From the NCBI RefSeq assembly GCF_954871325.1, contig NC_088779.1:575121-639120 (forward strand): DNA of 64,000 nucleotides, given 5' to 3'. The notes under the pieces were generated by a model that did not search any database, was not told where the DNA came from, and saw only the letters and a list, made by a program, of their open reading frames with translations. Shown here piece after piece: positions 1 to 12,182 of the stretch. The DNA comes from Gordionus sp. m RMFG-2023 (lineage: Eukaryota > Nematomorpha > Gordioida > Chordodea > Parachordodidae). The position numbers were made by a program, and so were the translations under genes. Numbering within the stretch: the stretch's first letter is position 1; each line of letters begins with the position of its first letter.

Positions 1-2512
1 TTTTTATACTCAAGAATTTACTAGATGTAATCATAATTTTTTTTTGTAGATTATAATTATGAATTAATGAAATATATTTTTTCAGAAATATATTTGTATT
101 AGTTTGATGTTTTTCAGGGGCGTCGCTAGCCTTTACAATCTCAGGGGGATCAACTAAAAAATTTCCCCTCAATCGTTGCGAGCCTTCAGCCCGCTTATTA
201 AATATTTTTTTAAATTTGTTAACTCTGAACAATTATTCTTATCATTCATTATATTATGCAGACAAAATAAACGTATTTTTATACGTTTATTAGAGCGAAA
301 TATCTTTGGGTCAGCACAAATTCGAAAAGCACACAAATAATTAAAACAATACAAGAAATTTCTAAAAATAAAATTTTTTAATACAAAATCTATTTATTAC
401 ACAGTATTAAATATTTTTGATTTATGATATAAAAAAATTTGCCTCTAAAGAATTACAAGTGATAAAAAAGATTAATTAATTCATACATGTGCCTCAATTT
501 GATAGTTTTTTAAAAACCACATAATGCTACATTTACAAAAGGTTATCAAACTAATATAACTCTCTGTTACCATTTTACACATTTATAGAATGGATTAATA
601 AGGAAAAATTTATAGGCCTAAACCAAATCAACAATTCTTGAAGAAGAAAGTATAAACCACCAATCCAAATCATAAACTTTTAGTGGTTAGAGCTTCGTTT
701 TAGATGACATGATGGTATCTAGATAAGTAATCTAGAAAATTATTGTGAGATATTAAATTTCTAAAAGATTATCATCCATTTGATAAATATATAAAAGTTT
801 ACACAGTTGTCCATTATTGTTTATCTAAAATATGCAATCATATGCTCTCAGCCATTGTAGTAATAATCTTAAATTACATAGCAACACAAATAATAGATGC
901 TGGTTATTTTGTAGTAATAGTCATGACACTCACGATGTAAACTAGCATCACAAATTATTATGTTGGATAAATTGATAAAAAACACCTAAAATCTTTGGAA
1001 GAAATAATTGTGCAAATATCTTGAAGCCTTGAGTTATTTACACGGTAAGAATGTTATATTAGAAATGAAACATTTTGGAACTATGGACCAGAATGATATG
1101 ATGAAACAATTAAGATTTTATATATTGTCGCACCACCTCTAGTTGGTATATTATATCTTAAAAATATAGTAGTTTGTAAAATATCAAAAATATACTTGTA
1201 TTAAAAATTTAACTCAAAACTGTTTTTTGAAAAGAAAAAAATAGCTTTTCTTACGTAAAAAAGAAAAGAAATCATTACATCTATTATATGATGAATAATA
1301 AAATGTTTAATTTTTAAAATTATTTATAACTATATAGATGGCGTTAAATACGTGAAAGCAAATTATTACTCTATTTTTTATTAAAAGTATTTATTAGTAA
1401 AATTCATTATAATATTAGCTGTAATATTTATAACTGTCAAATACGTCTATAAAGGTGTCATTTTATCTAATATTTAATAAACAACTGTATATAATAGAGG
1501 ATTATAAACTATATGTCTACCTTAAAAATATTTTTAGGAATAGCTATTATGATAATAAAGTTTAAAAATAAATATACAATTGATTAGTCATTTTGAACTC
1601 TGCTAATTACAATATTAAATTTTTTAGTTTTCAATTAATAAATGATTATATTTATTTAATTAGGGTTATAAAATAATTTAAATAATAATAATCAATTAAG
1701 CTTCAACGGTTAATGCTAAATTAATATTTAGTGAGTGATATTGATATTCTATTTTCAACACAAAATTTTATTGCTAGCTGACATAAGTAAAAATATAATT
1801 TATATGTATTAATTTAATCTAATATTTAAAATAGTATTCATTTAATAAATATTTAGATAGTCTTATTAATTTTTAAATATTAAAATTAAATCTATATTTA
1901 ACTTAATAGAATTATAAAAGAAATCTTTCAGCGGGCAATCAAACAAATTTATTTTTTGTTCTAGGGGTTGAGATTCCATTAAAAAAATTTTTTTTGCATC
2001 AGGGGGCTATTCAGAATTTCCAGGAGGCTCGAGCCCCTGCGCGCCCCCCCCCTTAGCGACGCCACTGATGTTTTTATAATCAATATATAATACGTTTTAT
2101 AGAGGCTATTTTTAAAAAATATATTTATTCAGGGGTTATTCAATTAATTTTAATATAATTTCTATACCATTTCTACATATTTTATTATATTTTATGAAAA
2201 GTTGTTTACAATTTTTAAATTTTATTTTTAAAAAAAAACATTATTTAATGCCTACTTTAACAAAATATTTTCTAACACATAAAAAATTATAGATGGCATT
2301 AAATATTTTCGGGTTAGTTAAACGAATTAAATAAAATTTATAAAATATTTAATTTTTTTAAAAATTTAATATTTTTCCCCATTATAGCCATAATAACCTT
2401 GCATTTTATTGGGTAGTTACTAATTGATCTATAAAACATTTTAGAAATTAAACCTTTAGAGACACCATATCTGGAAATCTAAGATACGATTATATAGGAT
2501 ATCACATATATT
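1..2512 (+). repeat. Family A dispersed repeat, copy 1, split by a hAT element
   Basis: Positions 1-114 and 2068-2512 are the two halves of one family A copy. They match the order seen at 8647-9594: the segment around ACTCAAGAATTTACTAGATG, then GATGTTTTTATAA, then the AGATGGCATTAAAT block, and an end near GAGACACCATATCTGG followed by a TATA-like stretch. The break is filled by the hAT element at 115-2067. Family A is interpreted as an LTR-like sequence from copies whose ends are clearer. No coding content was seen. Confidence 0.75.
115..2067. mobile_element. hAT-type element, 1.95 kb, perfect 8 bp target duplication
   Basis: The left end reads CAGGGGCGTCGCTAG and the right end, reverse-complemented, reads CAGTGGCGTCGCTAAGG. 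These are terminal inverted repeats of the CAG-starting hAT type. The 8 bases ATGTTTTT stand on both sides (107-114 and 2068-2075), the 8 bp duplication expected of hAT. The target is a family A repeat. The interior is AT-rich and has no convincing transposase; the 61-codon minus-strand frame at 169-354 resembles nothing I recognise. It is probably a non-autonomous or eroded copy. A G-rich/C-rich rim lies just inside each end. Confidence 0.85.
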
Positions 2513-2639
2513 TTTTATCGCAAAAATTTATATAGTTCTTTCACATCTTTCAAATTTGATTTTTGATGGATTTTTTTTCAATAGTGAGTATTACTATGAT
2601 TTTAATTTTTTATTTCTAAAAATTAAAATGTAATTTATA

Positions 2640-4570
2640 TGTTCATGTTGGCGGACCTGACCGTTCCGTCAGACCCAAGATCGGGTGAGACCGACCTGGC
2701 CCGGTTCACTGCAAACACCATTCTAAACGGTCAAATATATTTTTATAACATTTATAATACATTTAAAATCCATTTTTTAAGTATACAATTAATGAATATA
2801 TGTAATCCATCGGAGCATGTTGTCGGACCTGACCGTTCCGTCGGACCTAAGAGTCGGGTGAGACCGAACTGGCCCGGTTCACTGCAAACACTATTATAAA
2901 CGGTCAAATATATTTTAATAACATTTATAATACATTTAAAATATATTTTTTAAGAATACAATTAATGAATACATGTAATCTATCGGAGCATGTTGTCGGA
3001 CCTGACCGTTCCGTCGGATCTAAGAGTCGGGTGAGACCGACCTGGCCTGGTTCACTCCAAACACTATTCTAAACGGTCAAATATATTTTTATAACATTTA
3101 TAATACATTTAAAATCCTTGTTTTTAAGAATACAAAATTAATGAATACATAAATTCTAATAAATGATCAAAAAAAAATATATTATTATTTATTTTCATTA
3201 AATTTCCTTTCTTCTGTTACCAGGAAGTTCTTTTTCTTCTTCTTATCCACACATAATTGTCATTGCGCTTATGATTATCATTTAATTTTAACTGTATACG
3301 CGTCATAGCTTGATGGATATTATACTGTTGATTGTCATTAAATCTCAACGGTTAGTGAGTCATAGCTTGATTGATATTTCATCATTGTAAGTCATGATCA
3401 TTCTATCTTAAGCTTGGTATAATTAATCCAGCATCATTGTAGTTGATTGGACGGAATATTATAGTGAGTAAGTCAGTCAAATTTTTTAATATTAAAAAAA
3501 TATTTTTTATTCTTTACTTTTAACATTATCCCAGATACACCTTTTCCCTATATCAAAATCAATCATAATACAAAATTTCAGATATTTATAATACAAAATC
3601 ACCTCAATATATAAGACTTTTACTATATGATAGACTACTACAATTCCCCTTTCCTTGGAACTAAAATAATATCAAATGACATCATTTATATAATCTCCAA
3701 AATTAATAAAAATATTTAATATTACCTAATGACTCCTTCCATCATTATCTTTTACATATATAAACCCACATTTATACTTGTATAATCAAAAATATTTTTA
3801 TTATTTTACCTTTGCATAGATACAATTTTAGGGCATGTATAAACCTTTAATATTATTCTTCTCTATAAAAACTTGAACTATATATGATCCATTCTTGACT
3901 TTCAATCCATCTAGCACATGTTTAATATCTGACTTTTTACTTATTTTTAATTCTAACTTTCATATCTGGGATTTGCATACTTTTTATTACATCGAATAGT
4001 TTTTCTTTTTATTTTATTTAATATTATATATATATATATATGTAACATTATTCAAACATTTCATATCCATAATTTTCATATCCATAATTTTTTTTATTTT
4101 TATCACGTGTATAGATTTATAATAGTTATAATTACACGATACATCTAAACTGTCAAAAATATTTTTATAACTTCTATGATATTACCGTCGAATATGTTGA
4201 AGACATATATATATACCTTCAAAATCCATTTTTTTTAAAACAACTTTTATTCATCTCGAAAAAATATATTTAAAAATGTCCATAAATGTCAATCGACAGA
4301 TACAACCCCCCCCCCCCTCCTTCTTGAGAAATCAAACTGGGGTAAAGAATTACAATTTAAGCAATATATATAAATATAATCAAAGTAAATGTTTATATAA
4401 ATTTTAATAAATGATCAAAATAAAAAATATATATAAATTATTACGTATTTTTTAAAATTTTTTTCATTTTCTTCTGTTCCAGGAAGTTCCATTTTTTTAA
4501 CCATACGTAATAATTGTCATGATTGATTAACATTTAATTTAACGATGTGTGGGTCATAGCTTCATTGATA
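2640..4570 (+). repeat. Family B dispersed repeat
   Basis: This is the first of several copies of a roughly 1.7-1.9 kb repeat. It opens with a G+C-richer block (GACCGTTCCGTCGGACC), passes through a poly-C run and AATCAAACTGGGG near 4305-4340, contains CAGGAAGTTCC twice, and ends near TGTACTGTTGAATGACATTAA. The same order recurs directly at 48710-50420, inverted at 33005-34080, and in part at 42390-42865 and 53995-54345. No coding frame was found, and the family is not identified. Confidence 0.7.
2646..3135 (+). repeat. 172-173 bp tandem repeat, about 2.8 units
   Basis: The landmark TGTTGKCGGACCTGACCG begins at 2646, 2818 and 2991, giving a 172-173 bp period. Each unit joins a G+C-rich block of about 60 bp to an AT-rich block containing ATTTATAATACATTTAAAAT. 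The unit is the head of family B, amplified here but single at 42400 and 48720. Open frames across it are by-products of the repetition. Confidence 0.85.
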
Positions 4571-4604
4571 TTGTACTGTTGAATGACATTAATTCTTGAC
4601 AACC

Positions 4605-4745
4605 AGTGATTGGATATGTTAGGGGTCATTGTGTTTTTTTCCGGCAATATGTTTTTTTTTCAACGTTAAATCATTTATTGAGCGCGTTTATTTAAATTTA
4701 AAATTGAATTTTACCTGGAATATATTCTATCATCATGTTTGGAAT
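4605..4745 (+). repeat. Family C half-element (Tc1-like/MITE terminal repeat)
   Basis: This block of about 140 bp runs from GGATATGTTAGGGTCATTGTG through TTGAGCGCG to GGAATACCTATCCTAT. The same block, in either orientation, occurs at 32855-33005, 51305-51665 (both halves), 54350-54490 (next to a Tc1-like transposase relic), 56795-56855, 59390-59590 and 60335-60690. It looks like the long terminal inverted repeat of one transposon family. Confidence 0.6.
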
Positions 4746-4759
4746 ACCTATCCTATTAA

Positions 4760-5175
4760 TTTCATATGTTTTATAGGGGCTATTTAAAAAAAAATATTTA
4801 TTCCAGGGTTATTCACTTAATTTTAATTTTAGAATAATTTGTTTATACTTTCTCCATATATTACATTATATTTTATAAAATGTTGTTTACAATTTCTTTT
4901 TTTTTAAAAAAATATCAATATTTATTTATTTCTTATTTTAGCAAAATATTTCTACTATATAATAAAGATATAGATGGCATTAAATAATTCCTAGGTAAAA
5001 TCGTTAAAAGAATTGTATAAAATTTATAAAATCTTTAATTTCTTCCCTTATTTATTATTTTTGCCCATTTAGCCATAATATTCTAGTATTTTATTAAGCA
5101 TTACTAAATGTTTTATAAAACAATTTAGAAAACCTTTAGAGACACCATAACTGTAACTTAAATATAAATATTATA
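4760..5175 (+). repeat. Family A partial copy (3-prime half)
   Basis: This segment shares with 9180-9560 the order GTTTTATAGGGGCTATTT, AGATGGCATTAAAT, CCATAATATTCTAG and CTTTAGAGACACCATA. The first half of the family is missing. Its mirror copy in the IR1 right arm is 32440-32850. Confidence 0.7.
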
Positions 5176-5445
5176 GACGGGTATAATTTTAAATATGAAC
5201 TATTTTACCTTCTTTTTTTTTAAATTTTATAAATCTTTAAAAATAGAAGTTATTCTGACTATAAATGATCATAATTTATAAAAGATACTATATCTATAAT
5301 CTACATAAAAATATATAATTAAAAGAAAGGAAATTTAAAAAAATGTAGGTATGATCGACGGGGCTTAATGACCTATGTATGGATATGCAGTTTTAACGAC
5401 AGATTTCAGTTGATATTCTGTCGAAGGTAAAAGCCTTATTTTGGA

Positions 5446-5843
5446 GGTTAATGATGCTTGGTACCTTAAGGTACCATCTATCAAATTTGAATTTTGTTTA
5501 TTTTCATTTGGATAGGCACTACCAAATATATTTATAATATATATTTGAAAAATCGTAATTTTTGGAAAACCTCTTTGGCCTAGTCGGTTAGAGCTTCGCT
5601 TACTCATCCCATGGTCACTGGTTCGAATCCTGATATAATTATGTTTTTTTTCTTATTCTAACTTGGTGGTTCCATCCTTGGGGGGATGATATATAGAAGG
5701 CCGGACTCGACCACGTGATTCCATATTAATATGTTAAATAATAAGTCTTATTACATTTTAATATATTTTGGTCGGTATTTAGCAAATTATGTTGGTATTT
5801 AGAATATTTCCATACATTCACTTGGTAGTAAGCATCATTAACC
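5446..5843. mobile_element. 398 bp TIR element with 9 bp target duplication, Mutator-type MITE
   Basis: The left end reads GGTTAATGATGCTTGGTACC and the right end, reverse-complemented, reads GGTTAATGATGCTTACTACC. The 9 bases TATTTTGGA flank it at 5437-5445 and 5844-5852, and occur once (as TCCAAAATA) at 32129-32137 in the mirror arm, which is the empty site. A 9 bp duplication with G-starting ends fits Mutator-like elements. The interior holds a tRNA-like segment at about 5575-5635 and a short minus-strand frame of no recognisable family. It inserted after the palindrome formed or was lost precisely from the other arm; insertion is far more likely. Confidence 0.85.
5575..5635 (+). other. tRNA-like segment inside the 398 bp element
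   Basis: The sequence has a good polymerase III A-box match (TAGTCGGTTAGAG) and a perfect B-box (GGTTCGAATCC) about 32 bp apart, as in tRNA genes and tRNA-derived SINE heads. The acceptor, anticodon and T stems do not pair well when I fold it by eye, so it is probably a degenerate tRNA gene or SINE head rather than a working tRNA. Confidence 0.6.
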
Positions 5844-5944
5844 TATTTTGGATCACCTGTGATTAAACGTAACCTTTGCCCTATTGTTTTGAATAATTTG
5901 AGGGCTTGGGGTCCAAATAAACACAGCTGAGACTACCGGAACAA

Positions 5945-6085
5945 AAAAAACATTATTAAGGTTGCTATATTTGTTTGTTTTTGTGTTTTCGGCTTTCGTG
6001 ATAGAGTTGGAGGAAAAAGATCTGGCAAAACGATCATCACAAGTATAATCCCAGGCAAGAGGTAGACTTTTTATATACGTTATAA
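5945..6085 (+). pseudogene. Broken mirror copy of a small signal-peptide-like frame
   Basis: This is the left-arm counterpart of the minus-strand frame at 31895-32122. The first part still reads FVFSAFVIELEEKDLA, then the frame is lost by a small length change after the DLA codons and meets a stop. The right-arm copy is open further. The family is uncertain; see 31895-32122. Confidence 0.4.
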
Positions 6086-6279
6086 TGTACGAACTACATT
6101 ATATTAATAAGAATAAATTTTGTACGAACTCTATTATATTAATAAGAATAAATTTTTTTTATTTTTAAAATGTTTATCTCACCATTGGAAGAGTTAAAAC
6201 AAAATTTCTAACTGGATAGTCTTTTTAATATCCCGACGACAATGCTATATTCCCAATTATCATATGACACAACTGGCAC

Positions 6280-8646
6280 CCACGAGGTTGAGTTGAGAAT
6301 CCAGAATTTCTTGGGGATGTTTTCCTGTATTAAGAATTGTTCTACTGAAAACTTTACATAAATATATGAGTGAACAGATTTTTTTACAATATTTTTTAAC
6401 AACCTTGCAGATATTGCTGATCCGTTATACTGAATTGTCAACAAAGAAAAATGGGCATGGAATTTAGAACAATCTAAAAGTTTTAATGATTTAAAGACGT
6501 TAATTAGTCTTCCTCCAACATTGCTTCATTTTAACCCTGAATTGCCAATCGGATTTGTTAGATGCATCGAAATGTGGCTAGGGAGCTATACTATTTCTCA
6601 ATGAAAAAGATTGTAAATACTAAAATCTGAATTGAATTACACCAACATTGAGCGTGAGGCTCTTGCTATAATGTTTGCCATCAAGAGTTCCAGGAATACT
6701 TAATTGGCACTAAATTTACATTTATCATTGATCATAAATCTCTGGTCCATATTTTACCAAAGGCTTTAAGGACAACCACAACAGTACTATGTCCTTAAGC
6801 CTACAGAAATGGAACATAACTTTAGGAGGTTACAACATAAAGTATAAAGGTGGCAAATACAATGTTGTTCCTGACTGTCTCTCAAAATTACCACAAAAAG
6901 ATAATCATGAAGTTGTTCAAAATATTACAATTACAAATGATTTTATACCTATTAACTTTAACAATATACATGATGAAACTTATAAAGATATTGAAATATC
7001 GCAAGTAATAAAGGATATAAAAGATAACGAGCTAGATTTTCTTTACAAAAACAATAAAATCATATTTCCATCAAGTATGAGAAAAAACGTACTTCTAACA
7101 TTACAAGTAAGTCGTTTGGAAGCGGGAAAAGTCAAATCCTTAGTCAAAGATTACATGTGATGATCCGGTATGAATAACGACATAGAGATGGAAGTAAAAA
7201 GTTATGATGACTGAAATACATATTTTGGCAATCCTAAAAAATTACAAAAACTATGGGTTTCGGCAACTAAGCCATGAAAGGATACATATATATTATGCCA
7301 GTCCCTTTTTCACAAAAAATTGGTTAATAATGGTCGATGATGCCTATAGCAAATTTCCAATCATTATTCCTTTCAAAAATTTTACAACCGAAATCACATT
7401 AAAAGAAATTTTTAAAACTATTTCGCTATTCGGAATACAAACTATAGTTACTGATAATGCAACTAACTTCACAAGTAATGATTTTGAGAAGTTTTGTAAT
7501 GATTAAGGTATTAAACATATACTTACGTCCAATACCACCAACAATATAAGGGCCAGGTGGACGTATGGTGAGAACGTTTAAGACACATATGAAAAGAAAT
7601 ATAAAGATCGACTTAGATACTGCACTTGACAAATTTTTGTTCAATTATAGAAACACACCAAATGCTACAACAGGAATTGCACCTTCTAAAGGAATGTTTA
7701 GTCGCGACATTAGAATTAGATGGGTCTTAATAAAACAGTCAGAGGAAAAAGAAGATAGATACCATAATACTATCTAGTGTTGTTAAAAGGCTTATTTTGA
7801 GCCGATTTTCTAAAACGGCTAACTCAATGTTTTAGCCAGAAAAATTACGCCTAAGCCTCGAGATTTCATTAATATATGTCTAGACCTTTGTTCCTTCTAT
7901 AAACAAAATCTTCAGGCTTGCGTAATATTTTTCTGGATGGAATATTGAGTTAGCCGTTTTTAAAAATCGGCTCAAAACGAGCCGTTTAACTATCACGTAA
8001 CAGAACTATGAATGTAGGATATTTTACTTGGTATAATACATAGAGATGATAAATGGAATAAAGGCATGATCACACACAAAGAAGGTACATGATGTTCCAA
8101 GTTAAGACAGATAAAGGTATTGTAAGAAGACATTTAAACAGTTAAGAAAAGGAATATGTTATAATACGTTTTTAAATCATGATATTAACTCTAACAATTT
8201 AGGAGGGAAGTGTGGACACAGATAAAAATATTATAAATAAAGACATATTAACATCAATTTCTAGACCATAGGAATAAAACAAAAACCTGCTTACTTAAAA
8301 GCTTTCGATCAATTTTTATTCCTAAATATTGTTGATGATAATAATTTTGAAAATTGGTAATAACAACAATAGAGTACGACAAGTAAGCTAACTAGACGAA
8401 ATTTGCGATTGTTGAAAACAAATAACGATAAGGATAATAAGCTAACTATCGGGACAATCCAACGTACAAACTCAAAAACGATTTGGACAAACCAACATAT
8501 AATATCAAATGCGATATAGACAAGCCAACGATAACGAATATGACCTGTGCAATAACGAGAAGACAAAACTATAAAGCATTTGAACAACAAGTTCTCAGTG
8601 AGAGCTTACATGAAATTATGGTGAGAGCTTCTTATAAGAGGGAGAA
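6280..8646 (+). mobile_element. Ty3/Gypsy LTR retrotransposon fossil, IR1 left-arm copy
   Basis: Pieces of pol are recognisable in order: a reverse transcriptase tail and thumb region around 6280-6600, the RNase H region around 6600-6850, the zinc-binding linker around 6850-7190, and the integrase core around 7260-7780 (with VTDNATNF). The 3-prime part to 8646 is non-coding and ends in a purine-rich stretch directly before a family A repeat, as a polypurine tract precedes an LTR. The element is broken many times over and lacks gag and the front of pol. The mirror copy is 28189-31750. A 214 bp foldback is inserted at 7775. Confidence 0.8.
7775..7988. mobile_element. 214 bp foldback MITE, left arm only
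   Basis: The two halves are long inverted repeats of about 85 bp: GTTAAAAGGCTTATTTTGAG on the left pairs with GTTAAACGGCTCGTTTTGAG from the right. ACTATC flanks it at 7769-7774 and 7989-7994 and is single in the mirror arm near 28845. It lies in the integrase end of the Gypsy fossil. The superfamily is not certain; a hAT-like 8 bp duplication with two mismatches is possible. Confidence 0.75.
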
Positions 8647-9594
8647 TATTATATAATAGAAATATTAATAAATTAAAATATCTATATATTTGGTCATTAG
8701 CAATAAGTTGAATTTCATAGCATACACTCATTAAATTATCTTTAATTAATTTACCTTGTAATATTATTTTTGTATTCTAATTTTTTGTTAAATAAATTTT
8801 TGTAATGTTATATATATATTTGAATATTTAGCTCTTAACTTATTTCTTTTATATTTTTATATTATACAGAGCCATTTAAATCTGACAAGAGATATTTTAT
8901 ATATAAATTATAGAAATAAAATATATATTTTTAGTTTTATATGTACATTTCTTTTTAATAAATACGTTTTGTTTAAATAAAATGAAAAACATTTTTAATA
9001 CTGGCCACCATAACGATTATAGCTTTAAAAATACAATTAAAATGCTAAACTTTAACTATATATTATATCCTTTGACAAAATATTTTTATACTCAAGAATT
9101 TACTAGATGTAATCATAATTTTTTGTAGATTATAATTATGAATTTAATGTTTGTATTAATTTGATGTTTTTATAACCATAATACCTTTTATAAGGAGCTA
9201 TTTTTTTAAAAAAAATATTTATCCAGGGGTTATTTAATTAATTTTAAAAATAATTTGTTTACACTTTATTTTATGAAAGGTTGTTTACAATTTTTTTAAT
9301 GTTTTTTAAAAAAAAAACATGAATATTTAATTCCTAGCTTTAACAAAATATTGTACATCACATAATAAAGACATAGATGGCATTAAATATTTCCTGAGTA
9401 AAATTCTTAAATGAATTATACAAAATTTATAAAATATCTAATTTTCTAAAAATTTATTATTTTATCCTCTTAAGCCATAATATCCTAGCATTTTATTGGG
9501 TAATTATTAAATGATTTATAAAACAGTTTAGAAATTAAACCTTTAGAGACACTATATCTGGATTACAAAGATAATGATTATATAGGGTATCACA
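8647..9594 (+). repeat. Family A, LTR-like copy (upstream of the non-coding block)
   Basis: This copy is preceded by the purine tract AAGAGGGAGAA and ends at TATCACA, about 948 bp in all. It is followed within 10 bp by TTTGG, where a primer-binding site would start. Comparison with 13701-14643 suggests the family begins TGTTATAT and ends ATATCACA, which gives short TG...CA inverted ends. Read with its partner at 13701 it forms an LTR - non-coding block - LTR arrangement. The LTR assignment is inference; the repeat itself is certain. Confidence 0.7.
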
Positions 9595-9599
9595 TCTAT

Positions 9600-12182
9600 G
9601 CTTTGGCAGCTAACTAACATATTATTTTAATAAATAAATATTAGAATTCTGAATTTAAAAAAAATATGATTTTTATAAATAAAAAATTATTGTATCGTTA
9701 AAATATTTATTGCTGACCATTTTATTTATTGTCATTTAAATTCTATAATCCAAAGTTATTTTAAAAAATAAAAATGAAGGTAAAATTGTTTCTATTAACC
9801 TTTTTTATTTATTCTATTTATATAATAAAAGATTTTCATCTATCATCATATAGCTTTTTAGTTATCTATTAAATGGTTCGGGAAAAGTCAAATCCTGTGC
9901 GTTCCTATTTTAAATTAGATATCATAAAAAATCAATCTATTTGTAAAATAGAAGATTGTGGTAAGGTCTTAACTGGGGACCATGCTTCAAATCTTGAACG
10001 ACATATAGAAAGATTCCACAATAGGGAATTCAAATTATTAAGAAAAAAGAAAGACAATTTGACTATTAAAAAAATTCAAATAAGAAAACTGCAAACCAGT
10101 ATAATACAATCCAAGATGCTTTTAAGTCCAACACTACTACAATACAAATCAATATAAATAAAGAAACTTTAATCCGCTCCTGCACCGAGCTAATAACAGT
10201 TCACGGTAGGCCAATAAAATCAATTGACGACAAAGCATTTCGAAATATTATAAATCCAATAATTTTAGGATTGGGTGGAAATTTAACTATCAATTCGGAA
10301 AATATACGCAATAATATTAAAAAAATGGCGTTAGATTTTTCGGAAAATATAAAAAAGGAAGTATATCAAAAACTTATTTCGTTAAAATTAGATATAGCAA
10401 CTAGATATGATAGGTCCATATTGGTGATCAATATTCAATTTATAAATAACGGAAAAATAAAATTAAGGACTCTATGCATGAAAGTGATTAAAGAACGACA
10501 CACATCAGAATATCTTAAAAAAATTATTCTAGATGTTCTTAAAGAATATGAAATAAAAATTGAGCAGATTTACACAATAACCACCGATAATGCAGCAAAT
10601 ATGATTAAGTTAATTAAGCTATTAATACTACACGATGAAGAAGATGATGAAGATGATGACCTTAACGATTATTTAATTAATGATGATTTAAATAATAATG
10701 ATATAGATAATGATGATTTAAATAATAATGATATAATTCATGATGAAAATAAAGAACCTTTTAATATTGAAAATATTAATCTTGCATCAAATGCCAGATC
10801 CATATTAATAGGTATTAGATGTGCTTCACATACATTTCAATTAGCAATTAATGATTGCATTAAAAATTCAAATGAAATTGTCATTATAAATAAAGTAAGA
10901 AACATCTGCAAAAAAATAAGAAATCAGACAACAATGGCTATTCTCTCAAAATTAAATTTGAAAAAACCACTAATAGATTGTTGCACAAGATGGAACTCTA
11001 TCTATTTAATGTTGGAGAGATTACTAGAGTTAAAAAGCTTTTGCCAAGAAATATCGCTCCAAAGCGATCGCGAAAAATGTTTATCAGAGAATGAATGGAA
11101 AATAATTAGTGACATATTAAAAGCTTTATATCCAGCTTATGTTTTGACAAAATATTTACAAAGTGAACAATTGACAATGGGCGATTTTTATGCTACGTGG
11201 ATCAAATGTCTCATGCAAACGAGTAAAGTAGACACTCCATTTGCCAGACTTTTAGTTTCTACGATGAAAGCACGAGAAATAAATTTCAAAAATGAAGTTT
11301 TTTGCTCTGCCATTTATCTCGACCCTAGATATAATGTATTTAACTTTTGAAGAAAGAGAGATCGCCAGAAAACATCTTTGTAAAACTTGGAACTTGATAC
11401 AAAATCGAAATAATCAGAATATTGAAAATCTAAATACTATGCCTACGTGTTCGTATTCGAAGGATAATTTAGATGATGATTTTGAAGATTTATTAAAGTC
11501 GCATGAAAGTCATAATAAGAATAATTCTCAGGGCATCGAAAATTATAATAAATGTATAGAAATAGAATATATAATTTGGTCATTTGATAATATACTAATC
11601 GTTTGAATTATTGGGAAAATGTAAAGAACAGTATGCCAGAACTTTACAAGTTAGCTATAACTGTGCTAGCAGTTCCAGCTATGCAGGTCTCCGTAAAAAG
11701 AGCATTTTCAAGCCTTAAGTTTATACTCTCTGCGCAGAGAACTAAATTAAATCCTGAAATATTAGAAAATATTAGTTATCCGTTCGAATTCTCTTTTTAA
11801 ACCTAAATAGTATAGTATACATATTATTTTATTCATTATTGTATTTACGCATGTTTGTTTTTATCTTATTTATTTATGAAATAAAAAAAAACTAATTTGT
11901 CTAATTTATATTTTCCTAAATTTAATAAAAATATCTATTAGATTATCATGGATAAATTAAATAAGAAATTATAAATAAAAAAATTATTCTCTAAAATTAA
12001 TATATACATGGTTAATGATTAATTTTTTTTAAAAAATAAATTTATAAAAACCGAAAAGAACCGTTAAAATTATAAACCGAACCGAACCGATATGTTTTTT
12101 TTTAAAAACCGAAACTTTATAAAATTTTAAGCTAAAAACCGGAACGAATCGACCCGTTATACTAAACGTTTCGAAACCCTGG
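9600..12182 (+). mobile_element. hAT transposon with BED finger, left arm only
   Basis: The right end is clear: the element finishes ...CGTTTCGAAACCCTG at 12182, which read inward is CAGGGTTTCGAAACG, a hAT terminal repeat. The left end could not be matched and may be eroded; it lies between about 9600 and 9870. The mirror arm at about 21795 runs straight through this point, so the element is an insertion between the LTR-like repeat and the internal block. It carries a decayed transposase gene at 9873-11800. Confidence 0.8.
9873..11800 (+). pseudogene. hAT transposase with BED zinc finger, frameshifted
   Basis: The gene would encode a hAT DDE transposase that cuts and pastes its own element in the nucleus. 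The N-terminal frame (9873-10157) has a BED-type finger: CKIEDCGKVL followed by HIERFHN. After a shift near 10100-10160 the main frame runs to 11350 with LISLKLDIATRYDRS (first acidic site), TITTDNAANM (second acidic site), RCASHTFQLA and LIDCCTRWNS, all hAT signatures. An asparagine/aspartate-rich stretch at about 10640-10745 is low-complexity padding. Further shifts near 11335 and 11600 lead to the C-terminal dimerisation block, LAVPAMQVSVKRAFSSLKF, ending at 11800. Total length is about 640 codons, near full length. Three frameshifts make it inactive, but divergence appears modest. Confidence 0.85.

Noticed and set aside
2639-2899. 86-codon frame across the 173 bp tandem repeat
   Set aside because: It follows the repeat unit, reads through AT-rich filler and has no protein-like composition; it arises from the repeat.
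5365-5607. 80-codon minus-strand frame over the left edge of the 398 bp element
   Set aside because: It spans an insertion boundary proved by the empty site on the other arm, so it cannot be an old gene.
5575-5635. Functional tRNA gene
   Set aside because: A and B boxes are good but the cloverleaf stems do not pair; called tRNA-like only.
6208-6444. 78-codon minus-strand frame with WVPVVSYDNW
   Set aside because: The plus strand here carries Gypsy pol remnants; the minus frame is a shadow of them.
8309-8590. Hydrophobic 93-codon frame (and its mirror at 28282-28518)
   Set aside because: It lies in the non-coding 3-prime part of the Gypsy fossil, is rich in F/V/L from T-rich DNA, and resembles no envelope or membrane family I know.
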